Assembly (NCBI RefSeq): GCF_007991275.1
Contig: NZ_BJYA01000001.1
Coordinates: 248,001-312,000, forward strand
Source of the DNA: Alkalibacillus haloalkaliphilus
Lineage (GTDB): Bacteria; Bacillota; Bacilli; Bacillales; Alkalibacillaceae
Length of the DNA stretch: 64,000 nt
Direction: 5' to 3'
Shown here piece after piece: positions 8,277-17,049 of the stretch (its first letter is position 1; the number at the start of each line of letters is the position of its first letter). Made by a program: the position numbers and the translations under genes. The notes beneath the pieces were generated by a model that was not told the DNA's origin, did no database searches, and saw nothing but the letters and a program-made list of their open reading frames with translations.

Positions 8277-9544
8277 GAGACATCACCTCTTTTCGGATAC
8301 AACTTTATTCCTATAAATAACGAAACGATCACAATAATCGATAATATAATACTTGGCATAACTAAAATTGAAAAGTCTTCATACTGAATCCACTCAATTA
8401 ACGTTGCTAATACCAATCCATTCGGTGTCATTTCTCCAATTTGTTGAAGCCAATTTGGTAGTAAGTAAATCGGTACAAAATTACCACCAATAACACCAAA
8501 GACCATGATGACTAACATAAAGATTCCATCTCCTGTTTCCGGCTTTTTCAATCGAAGCATAACCGAGGTCATAACAGCAGAAATCGCAGCAATAGCTAAT
8601 GTGTAAATCGTAACCATTAAAATAAGCCCAACCCAAACTGCGGCACCATGGTCAGAAAAAACACCTAAAATGAAATGCGAACCTATGAAAATGAGCATCA
8701 TTTGGCACCATGCTAAAATAAATGTCCCCATCGTTTTACCGAACAAGTAATATAGTGGTGGCGAATTGGTTAAAACAATACGTTTAAACGTATTCTCCCG
8801 CTTCTCTATACCCGTTCGAGTAGCAACTGTGGCAGCTAAAAATAAGACGAACAATGCCCCCATAGATATCGTAAAGTATTGATCCATACTAAAAGGTTGT
8901 TGGCCTTCTACATTTTCAACTTCCCCTTGAGGTAATGCATCGCTAGGAACTTCAACATCGCCACCAGCGCTAGAAATAGCGTGGTGCAAATTCATATGAT
9001 CTAAATAACTTTGAATGACATTTGATAATATTTCAACTTCCATCGTCTGATCATCAGCTTGAAAGATTAATGATTGTTCAGCCGGTTCATTTAAATACAT
9101 GTCAGCTAATAAATGAAAGGTGTAGTCTTCAGGTATAATTAAACTTGCGTCAAGATTACCTTGCTCGACTTCCTCCTGTGCTTCTTCTTTCACCATTGTT
9201 TCTACTGACACCCATTCTGCTAATTCTGGACTATTCAAATATTCAATTAAACCTTCGACAGGTGGAAGAGCATGAACACCTATTAGCAACTCTTCTAATT
9301 CATTACTTGAGAAATCAGAAGTTTGCCTCGATTGTTCTTCAAAGCGCTCTAAACCTTGTTCTTGCTCATCTTCTATAACAAGTCCTAGATTCAAATCGTA
9401 TTCTTCATCATTTTCCTCGCCAAACATCCCTGGCATCACGAGGCTTAATATAACAACTAAAGCAAGTGGTAATAAGATAATGATTGCAACTTCTTTTCGA
9501 TCACGCCAAAACAACAGTAAATCTTTTATAAGAAACGTCCACAT
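8273..9544 (-). CDS. lnrM: ABC-2 type exporter permease (LnrM-like)
   Basis: 423 residues, again with one N-terminal membrane segment (residues 20-38), a long acidic extracytoplasmic loop of about 190 residues, and a C-terminal block of five to six membrane segments. The phrase KRIVLTNSPPLYYLFGKT in the cytosolic loop resembles the coupling region of ABC-2 permeases. The start has AGGAGGTGG just upstream, 12 bases after the ATPase gene ends. It is the partner of the next permease, with which it overlaps by four bases. The assignment as LnrM rests on gene order as well as fold. Confidence 0.8.
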   Translation of the reverse strand: MWTFLIKDLLLFWRDRKEVAIIILLPLALVVILSLVMPGMFGEENDEEYDLNLGLVIEDEQEQGLERFEEQSRQTSDFSSNELEELLIGVHALPPVEGLIEYLNSPELAEWVSVETMVKEEAQEEVEQGNLDASLIIPEDYTFHLLADMYLNEPAEQSLIFQADDQTMEVEILSNVIQSYLDHMNLHHAISSAGGDVEVPSDALPQGEVENVEGQQPFSMDQYFTISMGALFVLFLAATVATRTGIEKRENTFKRIVLTNSPPLYYLFGKTMGTFILAWCQMMLIFIGSHFILGVFSDHGAAVWVGLILMVTIYTLAIAAISAVMTSVMLRLKKPETGDGIFMLVIMVFGVIGGNFVPIYLLPNWLQQIGEMTPNGLVLATLIEWIQYEDFSILVMPSIILSIIVIVSLFIGIKLYPKRGDVS

Positions 9545-9556
9545 TCATACCACCTC

Positions 9557-10489
9557 CTAGTCCCTCAAAGTTCTGCCAGTTAGATGAAGGAATACATTTT
9601 CTAAACTAGGGTTTTCCATTTGAAAATTCAAGATTTGAACTTGGTGACGTTCACCAACATTCACTAGTTCACTCACAATGTTACTTGCCTTTTTCGCTAT
9701 AATGTTAATTTCTTCACCAGATACTTCAACTTTTCTTACACCTTCAATTTCTTTAACAGCTGCAAGAAATTCTTCATCTATTCTATTGGGCTGAACACTA
9801 ATTGTATCTTCATTAGAAAGAATGCTTAACAGTTCTGATTTTGTACCTTTGGCAATGACTTTACCATGGTCCATAATGTAGACACGATTACATAACTGCT
9901 CTACTTCTTCCATATAGTGACTCGTGTAAAGAACTGTTGTACCTTTTTGTTCATTTAGCTGACGAACCATTTCTAAAATGTAATTTCTCGATTGTGGGTC
10001 GATCCCGACAGTCGGCTCATCTAAAATGAGGATTTTTGGGTTATGCAATAAAGCCGTTGCAATATTAACACGCCTCTTCATTCCGCCTGAGAATGTTTTG
10101 ATTAGATCTTTTTGCCTTTCTTTAAGGCCAACGATTTCAAGCGTATCCTGTATTCGTGATTCCAGTTCACTTTTAGGCACACGATATATGCGGCCAAAAA
10201 ACTTTAAGTTTTCATAAGCGGACAGCTCTTCATATAATGCAATTTCTTGTGGAACAACGCCAAGGACTTTTCGTAAATCGACTGGATTTTTAATCGTACT
10301 CTTTTGGTTTAATTTCACATCCCCAGATGTAGGTTTTAACAATGATGAAATCATCGAAATTGTTGTAGACTTACCTGCTCCATTTGGGCCAAGTAAACCG
10401 ACTGATTCCCCTTGATCTAAATATAATTCAACTTCGTCAACGACGGTTTTCCCTTTGAATGCCTTCGTTAACTGAACAGTTTCTAACAT
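9557..10489 (-). CDS. lnrL: ABC transporter ATP-binding protein (LnrL-like)
   Basis: About 310 residues. Walker A is GPNGAGKST near residue 35, the signature FSGGMKRR near 130, and Walker B ILILDEPTVGID follows. The C-terminal 80 residues form the extra domain usual in drug-export ATPases of the CcmA type. I place the start at the ATG at 10489 because GAAAGGGG lies just before it; the longer frame to 10576 runs back into the palindromic control region. It would power the two ABC-2 permeases downstream. A 124-base gap with two palindromes separates it from the regulator gene, so it may have its own controlled promoter. Confidence 0.9.
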   Translation of the reverse strand: MLETVQLTKAFKGKTVVDEVELYLDQGESVGLLGPNGAGKSTTISMISSLLKPTSGDVKLNQKSTIKNPVDLRKVLGVVPQEIALYEELSAYENLKFFGRIYRVPKSELESRIQDTLEIVGLKERQKDLIKTFSGGMKRRVNIATALLHNPKILILDEPTVGIDPQSRNYILEMVRQLNEQKGTTVLYTSHYMEEVEQLCNRVYIMDHGKVIAKGTKSELLSILSNEDTISVQPNRIDEEFLAAVKEIEGVRKVEVSGEEINIIAKKASNIVSELVNVGERHQVQILNFQMENPSLENVFLHLTGRTLRD

Positions 10490-10563
10490 GGAATTACCCC
10501 TTTCTTCACGTCTTTCATTAATTCTTAGTTTTATCTTAAACGAAAAAAAACTAGAGCCAATAC

Positions 10564-10605
10564 TGACTCTAGTCATTAAATGACATTAAACCGTGACTTC
10601 AGTCA
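10564..10605. promoter_or_regulatory. Paired palindromic operator candidate before lnrL
   Basis: Two perfect 12-bp palindromes of the form TGACTNNAGTCA lie at 10564-10575 and 10594-10605. Their centres are exactly 30 bases apart, about three helical turns, and an extra TGAC half-site at 10581 sits between them. They lie between the regulator stop codon and the ATPase start, 75-116 bases upstream of the ATG, a fitting place for activation by the adjacent NarL-type regulator. No T-run follows, so a terminator is less likely. Confidence 0.6.
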
Positions 10606-10613
10606 TTTTTATT

Positions 10614-11249
10614 TTAAACAAGATTATGTCTAATTGCATAAATGGCAAGTTGGGTTCGGTCTCGTAAATCGAGTTTGTCTAAAATGGTGCTCGTGTTGTT
10701 TTTCACCGTCCCGACTGATAACCCTAATTGATCAGCTATTTCCCGATTGCTTAGCCCTTCACCAATACATTTCAAAATAGCACGTTCACGAGGGGTTATC
10801 TGTTCATCAACTTTTTCAAGCTTAGATTGGTCGTTAACAAGAGTCGGGACAACTTTCGCTGCGACTTGATCCTCGATTGTTAAGCCACCTGATAAGGCAC
10901 TTTTAATCGAGCGAATCAAAGAATCTGTATCACCATTTTTTAGCATATAGCCATTCACCCCAAGCTTTAACGATTCCATGACATAATGGTCATCATCAAA
11001 CGTCGTTAGCATGAGAATTTTCATCATAGGCCATCTCGAGCGAATTACCCTAGCTGTGTCAATACCATCCATTTCAGGCATACGTATATCTAAAACGGCA
11101 ATATCAAACAGTTGCTTCTCGCACAGTTCAATCGCCTCTTTACCATGGTTAGCCTCACCCGTTACACGGATCTCAGGGTCAGATTCAACCATTACTTTTA
11201 AACCTTGTCGAACCATCGTTTGATCTTCAGCCAACAGGATGTTGATCAT
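10614..11249 (-). CDS. lnrK: NarL/LuxR-family response regulator (LnrK-like)
   Basis: 211 residues. An N-terminal receiver domain has the acidic pocket (EDQ near residue 8), the phosphoryl-accepting Asp in VLDIRMPEMDG near 54 and the conserved Lys in MLKNG. A LuxR-type helix-turn-helix occupies the last 65 residues (ITPRERAILKCIGEGLSNREIA, then GTVKNNTSTIL). Its ATG overlaps the kinase stop by four bases, so kinase and regulator are made together. It most likely activates the ABC exporter genes directly downstream, where paired palindromes are found. Confidence 0.9.
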   Translation of the reverse strand: MINILLAEDQTMVRQGLKVMVESDPEIRVTGEANHGKEAIELCEKQLFDIAVLDIRMPEMDGIDTARVIRSRWPMMKILMLTTFDDDHYVMESLKLGVNGYMLKNGDTDSLIRSIKSALSGGLTIEDQVAAKVVPTLVNDQSKLEKVDEQITPRERAILKCIGEGLSNREIADQLGLSVGTVKNNTSTILDKLDLRDRTQLAIYAIRHNLV

Positions 11250-12388
11250 TCAGTTCCCCCCTGTTCATTCAGTCTGATCCAAGCTCGTAAAACAAATTGT
11301 TGGTCGCCTTTTTGAGCTTCGACGCCACCACCTACTTTTTCTAACCGCTCCTGCATTGATGTTAGGCCATAACCCTTTTTAAAAGGTTGGTTAGAGTGAA
11401 TCGGATTAACTATTTCAAAGCGAAAAATACTTCCACCTGGTGAATCGAACGTAATTTGAGCTTCTCTTGCCTGACTATGTTTCATAATATTAGTTAGTCC
11501 TTCTTGTACACATCGATAAATGACAAACGATTGCTCACCAGTTAAAGGAGCAGCAAACGCCCCATGTTTTACGGAAAAATGTATTTGAAGAAAACTTTCC
11601 ATCTCAAGCTTTCGAATTAATCGCATGACACCTTGCAGCCCACCGATTTCCTTTTGTTTAAAAGTTTTCACAGCTTTTCGTGTTTCGTCCAAACTTTCAT
11701 TTGCTAGTGTCTTAAGCTGCTCAATCTGTTGTATTTCTTCAGTTCCAGAAGTTAAGCGAAGCGCTTCAGTTTGCATAATGATAGACGTAAGCTTATGCCC
11801 AACAGAATCATGAATCTCTTGACCAATCATATGTCTTTCTTCTTGACGTACTGTCTCTTCATGATCAGTAATTCGCCTTCTTAGACTGCGATACTCGCCA
11901 TACAACTCCTCATATTGAGCCGACAGATCCTCATACTGATGATGTCTAATATTATAATAAATGATTCCAGATATCATAACGACCATATACAATACAACAA
12001 ACAGGATTATGGGTGAGGATGCACCACCAAATAAGATGAATGTACTGACTGGCAATAAACTAAACGACATGACAACAGTAAGTGGGATGACCGATAACTT
12101 TTCAGATGCTTCAGCTAGTAATAACGTAAGAGCAAGCCAAACTAACAGGTGATAGTCTATCGATCCAATCGGAAAAAAAGTCAAAGTTAACGTAACTATT
12201 TTCAAACAAAAGATTACACTTAAATAAACTGGCCTTTTATAAAATAGTGGTATGACAAAAAATAAAGCAAAGTACACGGCTACACCAAGCAACCGCCATA
12301 CATGATCATTCAAATCCATAAACAGTGGATAAACTAATCCACTCCAAATCAGTAAATGTAAAACGATCCAATACCAAAAGCCTTTCAC
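11246..12388 (-). CDS. lnrJ: Sensor histidine kinase, HisKA_3 type (LnrJ-like)
   Basis: 380 residues. The first 150 or so form five to six membrane segments with hardly any extracytoplasmic loop, so it probably senses a signal within the membrane. A short coiled coil leads to the HisKA_3 motif IGQEIHDSVGHKLTS with the phosphorylated His near residue 194. The ATPase domain has the N-box NIMKHS near 300 and the G-box GYGLTSMQERL near 345. The start is GTG with GGGGGAG four bases before it. It pairs with the overlapping NarL-type regulator, as in the linearmycin-sensing system. Confidence 0.87.
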   Translation of the reverse strand: MKGFWYWIVLHLLIWSGLVYPLFMDLNDHVWRLLGVAVYFALFFVIPLFYKRPVYLSVIFCLKIVTLTLTFFPIGSIDYHLLVWLALTLLLAEASEKLSVIPLTVVMSFSLLPVSTFILFGGASSPIILFVVLYMVVMISGIIYYNIRHHQYEDLSAQYEELYGEYRSLRRRITDHEETVRQEERHMIGQEIHDSVGHKLTSIIMQTEALRLTSGTEEIQQIEQLKTLANESLDETRKAVKTFKQKEIGGLQGVMRLIRKLEMESFLQIHFSVKHGAFAAPLTGEQSFVIYRCVQEGLTNIMKHSQAREAQITFDSPGGSIFRFEIVNPIHSNQPFKKGYGLTSMQERLEKVGGGVEAQKGDQQFVLRAWIRLNEQGGTE

Positions 12389-12423
12389 GATACTCCCCCA
12401 CTCTAGAGCAAACTAATTCTTTT

Positions 12424-12600
12424 TCACACTAATTCCATCAACACGACGCCAATCATAACAAATATTAAAATAACAAGGACGATTAGAAAATAGGAATAAC
12501 CTTTTTTCTCACTTTTGATGACATCTTTTAGCACATAAGCAACCAAAACTGCAAAACCAAGTAAAACGACAATAATCACAATTTCATTAATAATAAACAT
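12424..12600 (-). CDS. Small two-helix membrane protein (58 aa)
   Basis: A 58-codon frame starting MFIINEIVIIVV, with two hydrophobic segments (about 5-24 and 36-56) separated by a KDVIKSEKKG loop. A G-rich ribosome binding site precedes the ATG, and the stop lies 35 bases before the kinase start, so it is probably the first gene of the lnr-type operon. I do not recognise the family. It may be a kinase partner or merely an unrelated short membrane protein. Confidence 0.6.
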   Translation of the reverse strand: MFIINEIVIIVVLLGFAVLVAYVLKDVIKSEKKGYSYFLIVLVILIFVMIGVVLMELV

Positions 12601-12683
12601 CTGTTCCCCCCCCTGAATAAGTTCAGATTAAACTGCTTAGGAAAACTTCTCACACTTTATTGTTAGCCTTTTACTAAATCATA

Positions 12684-12720
12684 ACAAAAAATAAAACACC
12701 ACAAATAAAATTGTGATGTT
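12684..12720 (-). terminator. Terminator reading leftward after the 21-bp repeat region
   Basis: A 10-bp stem (AACATCACAA with TTGTGGTGTT on the minus strand, one wobble pair) with a six-base loop is followed by TTATTTTTTG. It would end transcripts coming from the 29-residue peptide gene and the repeats. Confidence 0.7.
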
Positions 12721-12760
12721 TAGTCGTTATTTTTATTTGTAGTTGTCGAAAAAAGTCGCC

Positions 12761-12860
12761 TATGAGCTTCTTGGGCTATTCTATGAGCCTCTCGGACCGT
12801 TCTTTGAGCTTCTCGGGCCATTCTATGAGCCTCTCGGACCGTTCTATGAGCCTCTTAACG
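12761..12860. repeat. 21-bp tandem repeat, about 4.5 copies
   Basis: Units begin at 12761, 12782, 12803, 12824 and 12845, an exact 21-base period. The shared core is TATGAGCCTCTCGG and units differ at a few third-position-like sites; units two and four are identical. The last copy ends in the hairpin CCTCT-TAACG-AGAGG (12851-12865). Because the period is divisible by three, a false open frame runs through it with a repeating peptide; it lacks a ribosome binding site. The repeat lies in what would be the 3' untranslated part of the small peptide transcript. Confidence 0.85.
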
Positions 12861-12876
12861 AGAGGTGCTACCTAAG

Positions 12877-12966
12877 CTACCACCCATACTGTGACATACT
12901 CACGAAGATCGTCACTATACAAATTACTACCGCAATAATTATAGAACCAGCTATCAATTTATTCAT
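12877..12966 (-). CDS. Small hydrophobic peptide (29 aa)
   Basis: A 29-codon frame, MNKLIAGSIIIAVVICIVTIF onward, forming a single membrane segment. A very G-rich site (TTGGGGGGT) lies 4-10 bases before the ATG. It is followed on the same strand by the 21-bp repeats and a terminator. It could be a short membrane regulator, or a toxin-like peptide with a structured repeat RNA; the function is unknown. Confidence 0.5.
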   Translation of the reverse strand: MNKLIAGSIIIAVVICIVTIFVSMSQYGW

Positions 12967-13102
12967 ATAGACCCCCCAATACATAAATATGCCTGTATTA
13001 GAAGGTGTATGCCGTTACTAGTTTAAAATTAGGTGAATCTTGAATATGTTAGCTCCTCCTTTGAATAAGATTGAGTAAAAGCAATTAACAAGGATGGATT
13101 GT

Positions 13103-13528
13103 ATGTGGAAAGAGTTTAAACAGTTTGCGTTGCGAGGCAATGTTTTTGAATTAGCCATTGCGGTTGTGATCGGAACAGCTTTCAGCAAAATTGTCGATTC
13201 ACTCGTCAACGATATTCTCATGCCTGTTCTTGGGGTGTTAGCTGGCGGGACGAGCTTTAAATTTCTTGCGTTAAATATAAATGGCGTGATCATAAGGTAC
13301 GGCTCATTTTTCCAAACGATGGTTGATTTCTTAGTTATCTCATTCTCTATTTACCTCTTCATTAAACTGTTTAACTACATAAGAGGTGATGAGAGTGTCT
13401 CATTAAAAGAACCACCCCACCCTAACCAAGAAGTTTTAACTGAGATTAGAGACCTTTTAAAAGCAAAAGAAAAACCAAAGCCAAAGAAAGACACTCAAGA
13501 GAGGAAAGTTAAAGTTCGAATCAGATAA
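13103..13528 (+). CDS. mscL: Large-conductance mechanosensitive channel MscL
   Basis: About 141 residues, the family length. The N terminus MWKEFKQFALRGNVFELAIAV and the first helix ending VNDILMPVLG are hallmarks, followed by a second membrane helix (about 70-95) and a charged C-terminal helix rich in KPKPKK. It opens under membrane tension and releases solutes on osmotic downshock, complementing proline uptake by the nearby symporter. I prefer the ATG at 13103 over the in-frame ATG at 13094 because the family begins there and AAGGA lies upstream of it. Confidence 0.95.
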   Translation: MWKEFKQFALRGNVFELAIAVVIGTAFSKIVDSLVNDILMPVLGVLAGGTSFKFLALNINGVIIRYGSFFQTMVDFLVISFSIYLFIKLFNYIRGDESVSLKEPPHPNQEVLTEIRDLLKAKEKPKPKKDTQERKVKVRIR

Positions 13529-13534
13529 AATAAA

Positions 13535-13572
13535 AAAGAGAGGGTATAACACAAAATGTTATACCCTTAAAT
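13535..13572. terminator. Bidirectional terminator between mscL and the SLC13-type gene
   Basis: A perfect 10-bp stem (GGGTATAACA with TGTTATACCC) and a five-base loop lie at 13542-13566. On the minus strand it is followed by TCTCTTTTTTATTTT, and on the plus strand by TTAAATTT. It serves both convergent genes and is stronger for the minus-strand one. Confidence 0.88.
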
Positions 13573-13604
13573 TTAACTTATTAACTTTAGAACTTCACAT
13601 ACCA

Positions 13605-15002
13605 CTACCAGTATAAAAACACCGCCAACAAAGCGACTACTGTTGCTACTGAACTTGAAATAATCCCAACGACAAACTGTTCACCTTTCGTATAAACACC
13701 TGCTAAGCTAGCATAATAAGTCGTCGGAGCGTGAATTGGAATTAAGATCGTCCCTCCAATTACCGTCATAATTAACAATGCTAATGCTACAGGGGAGAGG
13801 TCAATTAGGCTTGCATACGACATCATAATTGGAAAAATCACGACGATCGCTGATGTTGAGTTCGTGAACATCCAGCGCATGATTCCAATAAATAAAATAA
13901 TAAAAATCACTTTCATCCAAGTGCTTGCTCCATCTGGCACTAGTTGAATTAGAGCTGTTGCAATCATTTCAGCCGTCCCATTCTCAGCCATAATAAACCC
14001 TAATGAGAACGAGGTTCCTAATAGTAAGAACGTCTCCCAATCAAAGTTTCTAATGAGTTGGTTGTTTACCAAACCGATTGCTGGAATCGCTAAAAAGGCA
14101 ACCATCAACATTGGCGGTAAAATAATTGGAACAACTGTTGGATCAGTTGCAATCCAGGCAACAACCATCGCTAGGAAGGCAAAAACAACATACCAAAACT
14201 TCGGATGCTCAACTTGCTTTGCCTCCAAATGATGTTTTGGCGCTTCTATTTGAACATTACTCTCCTCACCAGTTTTCCATTTAAAATAAAGCCAGACGAA
14301 AACTGATGAAAATAGTGTAATGACAAAAAGCGGTGGAGCCATTAACCCCATCCATTCTAACCACTGAATTTGCGCAACGTTATACTCTACCATTAACTGA
14401 TAAGCGATAACAGCAAAGCCACCACCGGTAAAAACGATGAACGTCCCTTTCTGATTCAAGAAACTAATAACAAATAAGCCGAACTTATTAAAGACACTTT
14501 CGTTTGAAAAGCCGTTCAAATCGTTCATCCGTTTAATTAAAGGTTCTAATATTTTATAGCGCGCAACAGCTGACGGTAGGATGATTGGAAGTAAAACCAT
14601 CATAATTGGTAAACTGACGACCAACCGGCTCACACGGCCGTCACTAAACTTTTGAAACACACGCGCTATAACTTGGTCAAAACCAACAATAACAAGGACT
14701 TGGCTAATTAAAGATAAAAGAACAATAAAGTATAAACCAGTCGTTAAAAACCCTTGAAAGGCTTGATCTGGTTCATCAACGACACCAAGCCCAATTAATA
14801 GTGCCAACACTAAAATGCTTGAAGCGCCTTGTGGCATCGTCGATAATGTCCATAAATAAATGGCGATGACAAGAACTAGCAATGTGTATTGCTGTTCAGG
14901 CGAGAAAGGTGTTAGAAACGTAGCTTTACCTACAAAAAATGTCCCTAAAATCACGCCCCAAACAAGCAATACAGCACGACTAGATTTTAATATTTGTAGC
15001 AT
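13605..15002 (-). CDS. SLC13/DASS-family anion permease
   Basis: 465 residues with 11-13 predicted membrane segments. The layout and phrases such as LLLGTSFSLGFIMAENG near residue 325, FTNSTSAIVVIFPIMMS near 385 and IHAPTTYYASLAGVY near 430 fit the divalent anion:sodium symporter group, which carries di- and tricarboxylates or sulfate. It is 12 bases downstream of tctA and so probably the last gene of the tct operon. It gives the cell a second route for carboxylate uptake under the same two-component control. Substrate not resolved. Confidence 0.75.
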   Translation of the reverse strand: MLQILKSSRAVLLVWGVILGTFFVGKATFLTPFSPEQQYTLLVLVIAIYLWTLSTMPQGASSILVLALLIGLGVVDEPDQAFQGFLTTGLYFIVLLSLISQVLVIVGFDQVIARVFQKFSDGRVSRLVVSLPIMMVLLPIILPSAVARYKILEPLIKRMNDLNGFSNESVFNKFGLFVISFLNQKGTFIVFTGGGFAVIAYQLMVEYNVAQIQWLEWMGLMAPPLFVITLFSSVFVWLYFKWKTGEESNVQIEAPKHHLEAKQVEHPKFWYVVFAFLAMVVAWIATDPTVVPIILPPMLMVAFLAIPAIGLVNNQLIRNFDWETFLLLGTSFSLGFIMAENGTAEMIATALIQLVPDGASTWMKVIFIILFIGIMRWMFTNSTSAIVVIFPIMMSYASLIDLSPVALALLIMTVIGGTILIPIHAPTTYYASLAGVYTKGEQFVVGIISSSVATVVALLAVFLYW

Positions 15003-15014
15003 TTTAACAACCTT

Positions 15015-16508
15015 CTATGCTTCTTGTTTCTTTTGACGCATTGATTTAATGATCGGGAATGCAAATGATAAGACAGATAAAATGATCAACACTAATGAAA
15101 TATTGTTCGTAAAGAAGATTGAAATATCGCCATTTGAACTCGTCATTGCCTGTCTAAATGATTGCTCCATCATACCGCCTAAAATAAACGCTAAAATAAA
15201 CGGCGGTGCTGGGAAAGCAAACATTCTCATTAAGAAACCGATCACACCAAATGCTAGTAGTAGATATAAATCAAACGTACTGAAGCTAATCGCATAAACA
15301 CCAATTAAGCTGAACACGATTACTAGAGAAATTAATAATGGTCTAGGTACTGTTAATACTCTAGCAATGTAAGGGATTAACGGTAAGTTTAAAATTAATA
15401 GAAAGACATTACCGATATACATACTAGCAATAATCCCCCAGAAAATTTCTGGGTTGTCGCCCATTAACATAGGACCTGGTTGAACGCCTAGTACTAAGAA
15501 AGCACCTAACATGACAGCTGTCGTACCAGAGCCTGGAATACCTAAACTTAATAACGGCACGAATGAACCACTAGTTGCTGCGTTGTTCGACGCTTCTGGT
15601 GCTGCTAGTCCTTTTACTGCACCTTTACCGAATTTCTCAGGGTTTTTAGACAATCTTTTTTCTGAAATATAGCTAATAAAAGATGCAATCGTTGCACCAG
15701 CACCAGGTAAAATACCGAGTACGAAACCTAAGATCGACTGGCGACCTGATGGGCCAGCGATTTCTTTCATATCTTGCTTCGATAGTTTTAAGCTACCTAA
15801 CTGCTTAGCGTCTGTAATTGATTTCTTATGACGGTTAATAATTAAATAACCTACTTCAGCAATCGCAAATAAACCTAATGCGATAATTAAGAAATCAATT
15901 CCGTCTAATAGATTAGTGCTTCCGAATGTGTAACGAGCTGTCCCTGTTTGTGGGTCAATCCCGATTGTGGCGACCATAAAGCCAATGACAGCGGATATTA
16001 ATGCTTTAACTGTCGAGCCCTCTGAAAGACTCGCAATCGCGGTAAGACCTAATAACATTAAAGCAAAATAGGCTGGTGGCCCGAATGAAATGGCAACACT
16101 TGATAACATCGGTGCAAAAGCCATTAGTAAAATAACACTAATCGTACCGCCGATAAATGATGATATTGCGGCAATCGCTAGCGCTTTACCAGCTTGACCG
16201 TTCTGTGCCATTGGATACCCATCAAATGACGATGCCACTGTTCCGGAGATACCAGGGGCATTTAATAAAATAGATGACGTTGAACCACCGAACACAGCAC
16301 CGTAATAAACACCGGCCATCATAACAAGTGCAAGTGTCGGGTTCATGCCATAAGTGATGGGGATCATAATGGCAATCGCACTAATTGGCCCTAACCCTGG
16401 TAACATACCGATAAAAGTACCGACAAATACACCAAGTAGTACGAATAAAATACCTTCAAGACTTAAGGCAACTTCAAAACCTGTTAAAATTCCTTCAATC
16501 GCTCCCAT
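15015..16508 (-). CDS. tctA: Tripartite tricarboxylate transporter, large membrane subunit
   Basis: 497 residues and about 12 membrane segments, standard for TctA. The conserved GTFIGMLPGLGPISAIAIMIP near residue 30, YYGAVFGGSTSSILLNAPG near 75 and the second-half repeat VLGILPGAGATIASFISY near 260 are clearly seen. It forms the transport channel of a secondary, binding-protein-dependent carboxylate importer with TctB and TctC, encoded immediately upstream in the order tctC-tctB-tctA. Confidence 0.95.
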   Translation of the reverse strand: MGAIEGILTGFEVALSLEGILFVLLGVFVGTFIGMLPGLGPISAIAIMIPITYGMNPTLALVMMAGVYYGAVFGGSTSSILLNAPGISGTVASSFDGYPMAQNGQAGKALAIAAISSFIGGTISVILLMAFAPMLSSVAISFGPPAYFALMLLGLTAIASLSEGSTVKALISAVIGFMVATIGIDPQTGTARYTFGSTNLLDGIDFLIIALGLFAIAEVGYLIINRHKKSITDAKQLGSLKLSKQDMKEIAGPSGRQSILGFVLGILPGAGATIASFISYISEKRLSKNPEKFGKGAVKGLAAPEASNNAATSGSFVPLLSLGIPGSGTTAVMLGAFLVLGVQPGPMLMGDNPEIFWGIIASMYIGNVFLLILNLPLIPYIARVLTVPRPLLISLVIVFSLIGVYAISFSTFDLYLLLAFGVIGFLMRMFAFPAPPFILAFILGGMMEQSFRQAMTSSNGDISIFFTNNISLVLIILSVLSFAFPIIKSMRQKKQEA

Positions 16509-16520
16509 GATCTCCCTCCT

Positions 16521-16979
16521 TTAAAATGGCATTACACCTTGTGGTAGATTTATATTTAATAAGAAAACGAAAATACTATATAAAAATAGTGGGAAACAAA
16601 CTGACACAATCGCATTGACTAAATTATTTTCGTAACCTAAAAACTTCGAAGAACTAAAAATGAAAAGTGCCGTCATAATGAGAAAGCCAACAATCTCAAG
16701 TAATGTAATGAAAATTAGTGCCAAGACGAATACGCCTGATATAGCTTTCACATCTTTTTTCGGAATGTGACGTTTCGCTTTTTGTTCTTCTGAGTCTTTG
16801 TCTTCGCTGAAAAATAATGCAATAGATAAGACGAGTAAAATCCAACCTAGCGTTTTCGGGATCGCATCAGCGTCTACAGGGATATAAGGGTAAGTCGGCA
16901 ATTGGTAACTCATAAACAAGTATCCAGCTGATATTAGAAATAACACTAAACCGATTTTACGATTAACATTGTTTAACAC
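16521..16979 (-). CDS. tctB: Tripartite tricarboxylate transporter, small membrane subunit
   Basis: 152 residues with four predicted membrane segments and a charged middle loop (about 60-75) rich in Asp, Glu and Lys, as expected of TctB. It lies 12 bases before tctA. Sequence conservation in this family is low, so the call rests on topology and on the flanking tctA and tctC. It begins after a hairpin that separates it from tctC. Confidence 0.87.
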   Translation of the reverse strand: MLNNVNRKIGLVLFLISAGYLFMSYQLPTYPYIPVDADAIPKTLGWILLVLSIALFFSEDKDSEEQKAKRHIPKKDVKAISGVFVLALIFITLLEIVGFLIMTALFIFSSSKFLGYENNLVNAIVSVCFPLFLYSIFVFLLNINLPQGVMPF

Positions 16980-17010
16980 TGTCAGGCACCTACCTTTCTA
17001 TGAAATAACG

Positions 17011-17040
17011 GGAAGCCAACGGGAACATCCGTTGACTTCC
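17011..17040 (-). terminator. Intercistronic hairpin between tctC and tctB
   Basis: A 12-bp stem (GGAAGTCAACGG with CCGTTGGCTTCC, one G-U pair) and a six-base loop begin ten bases after the tctC stop codon, without a long T-run. It probably protects the tctC message or lets only part of the polymerases pass, giving more binding protein than membrane subunits. Confidence 0.75.
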
Positions 17041-17049
17041 GCATTAATT

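Noticed and set aside
12761-12860. Possible CRISPR array
   Set aside because: Units follow one another directly without unique spacers and no cas genes are near.
12743-12970. Frame with a repeating LGPFYEPL peptide
   Set aside because: It exists only because the 21-bp repeat period is a multiple of three. There is no start site signal.
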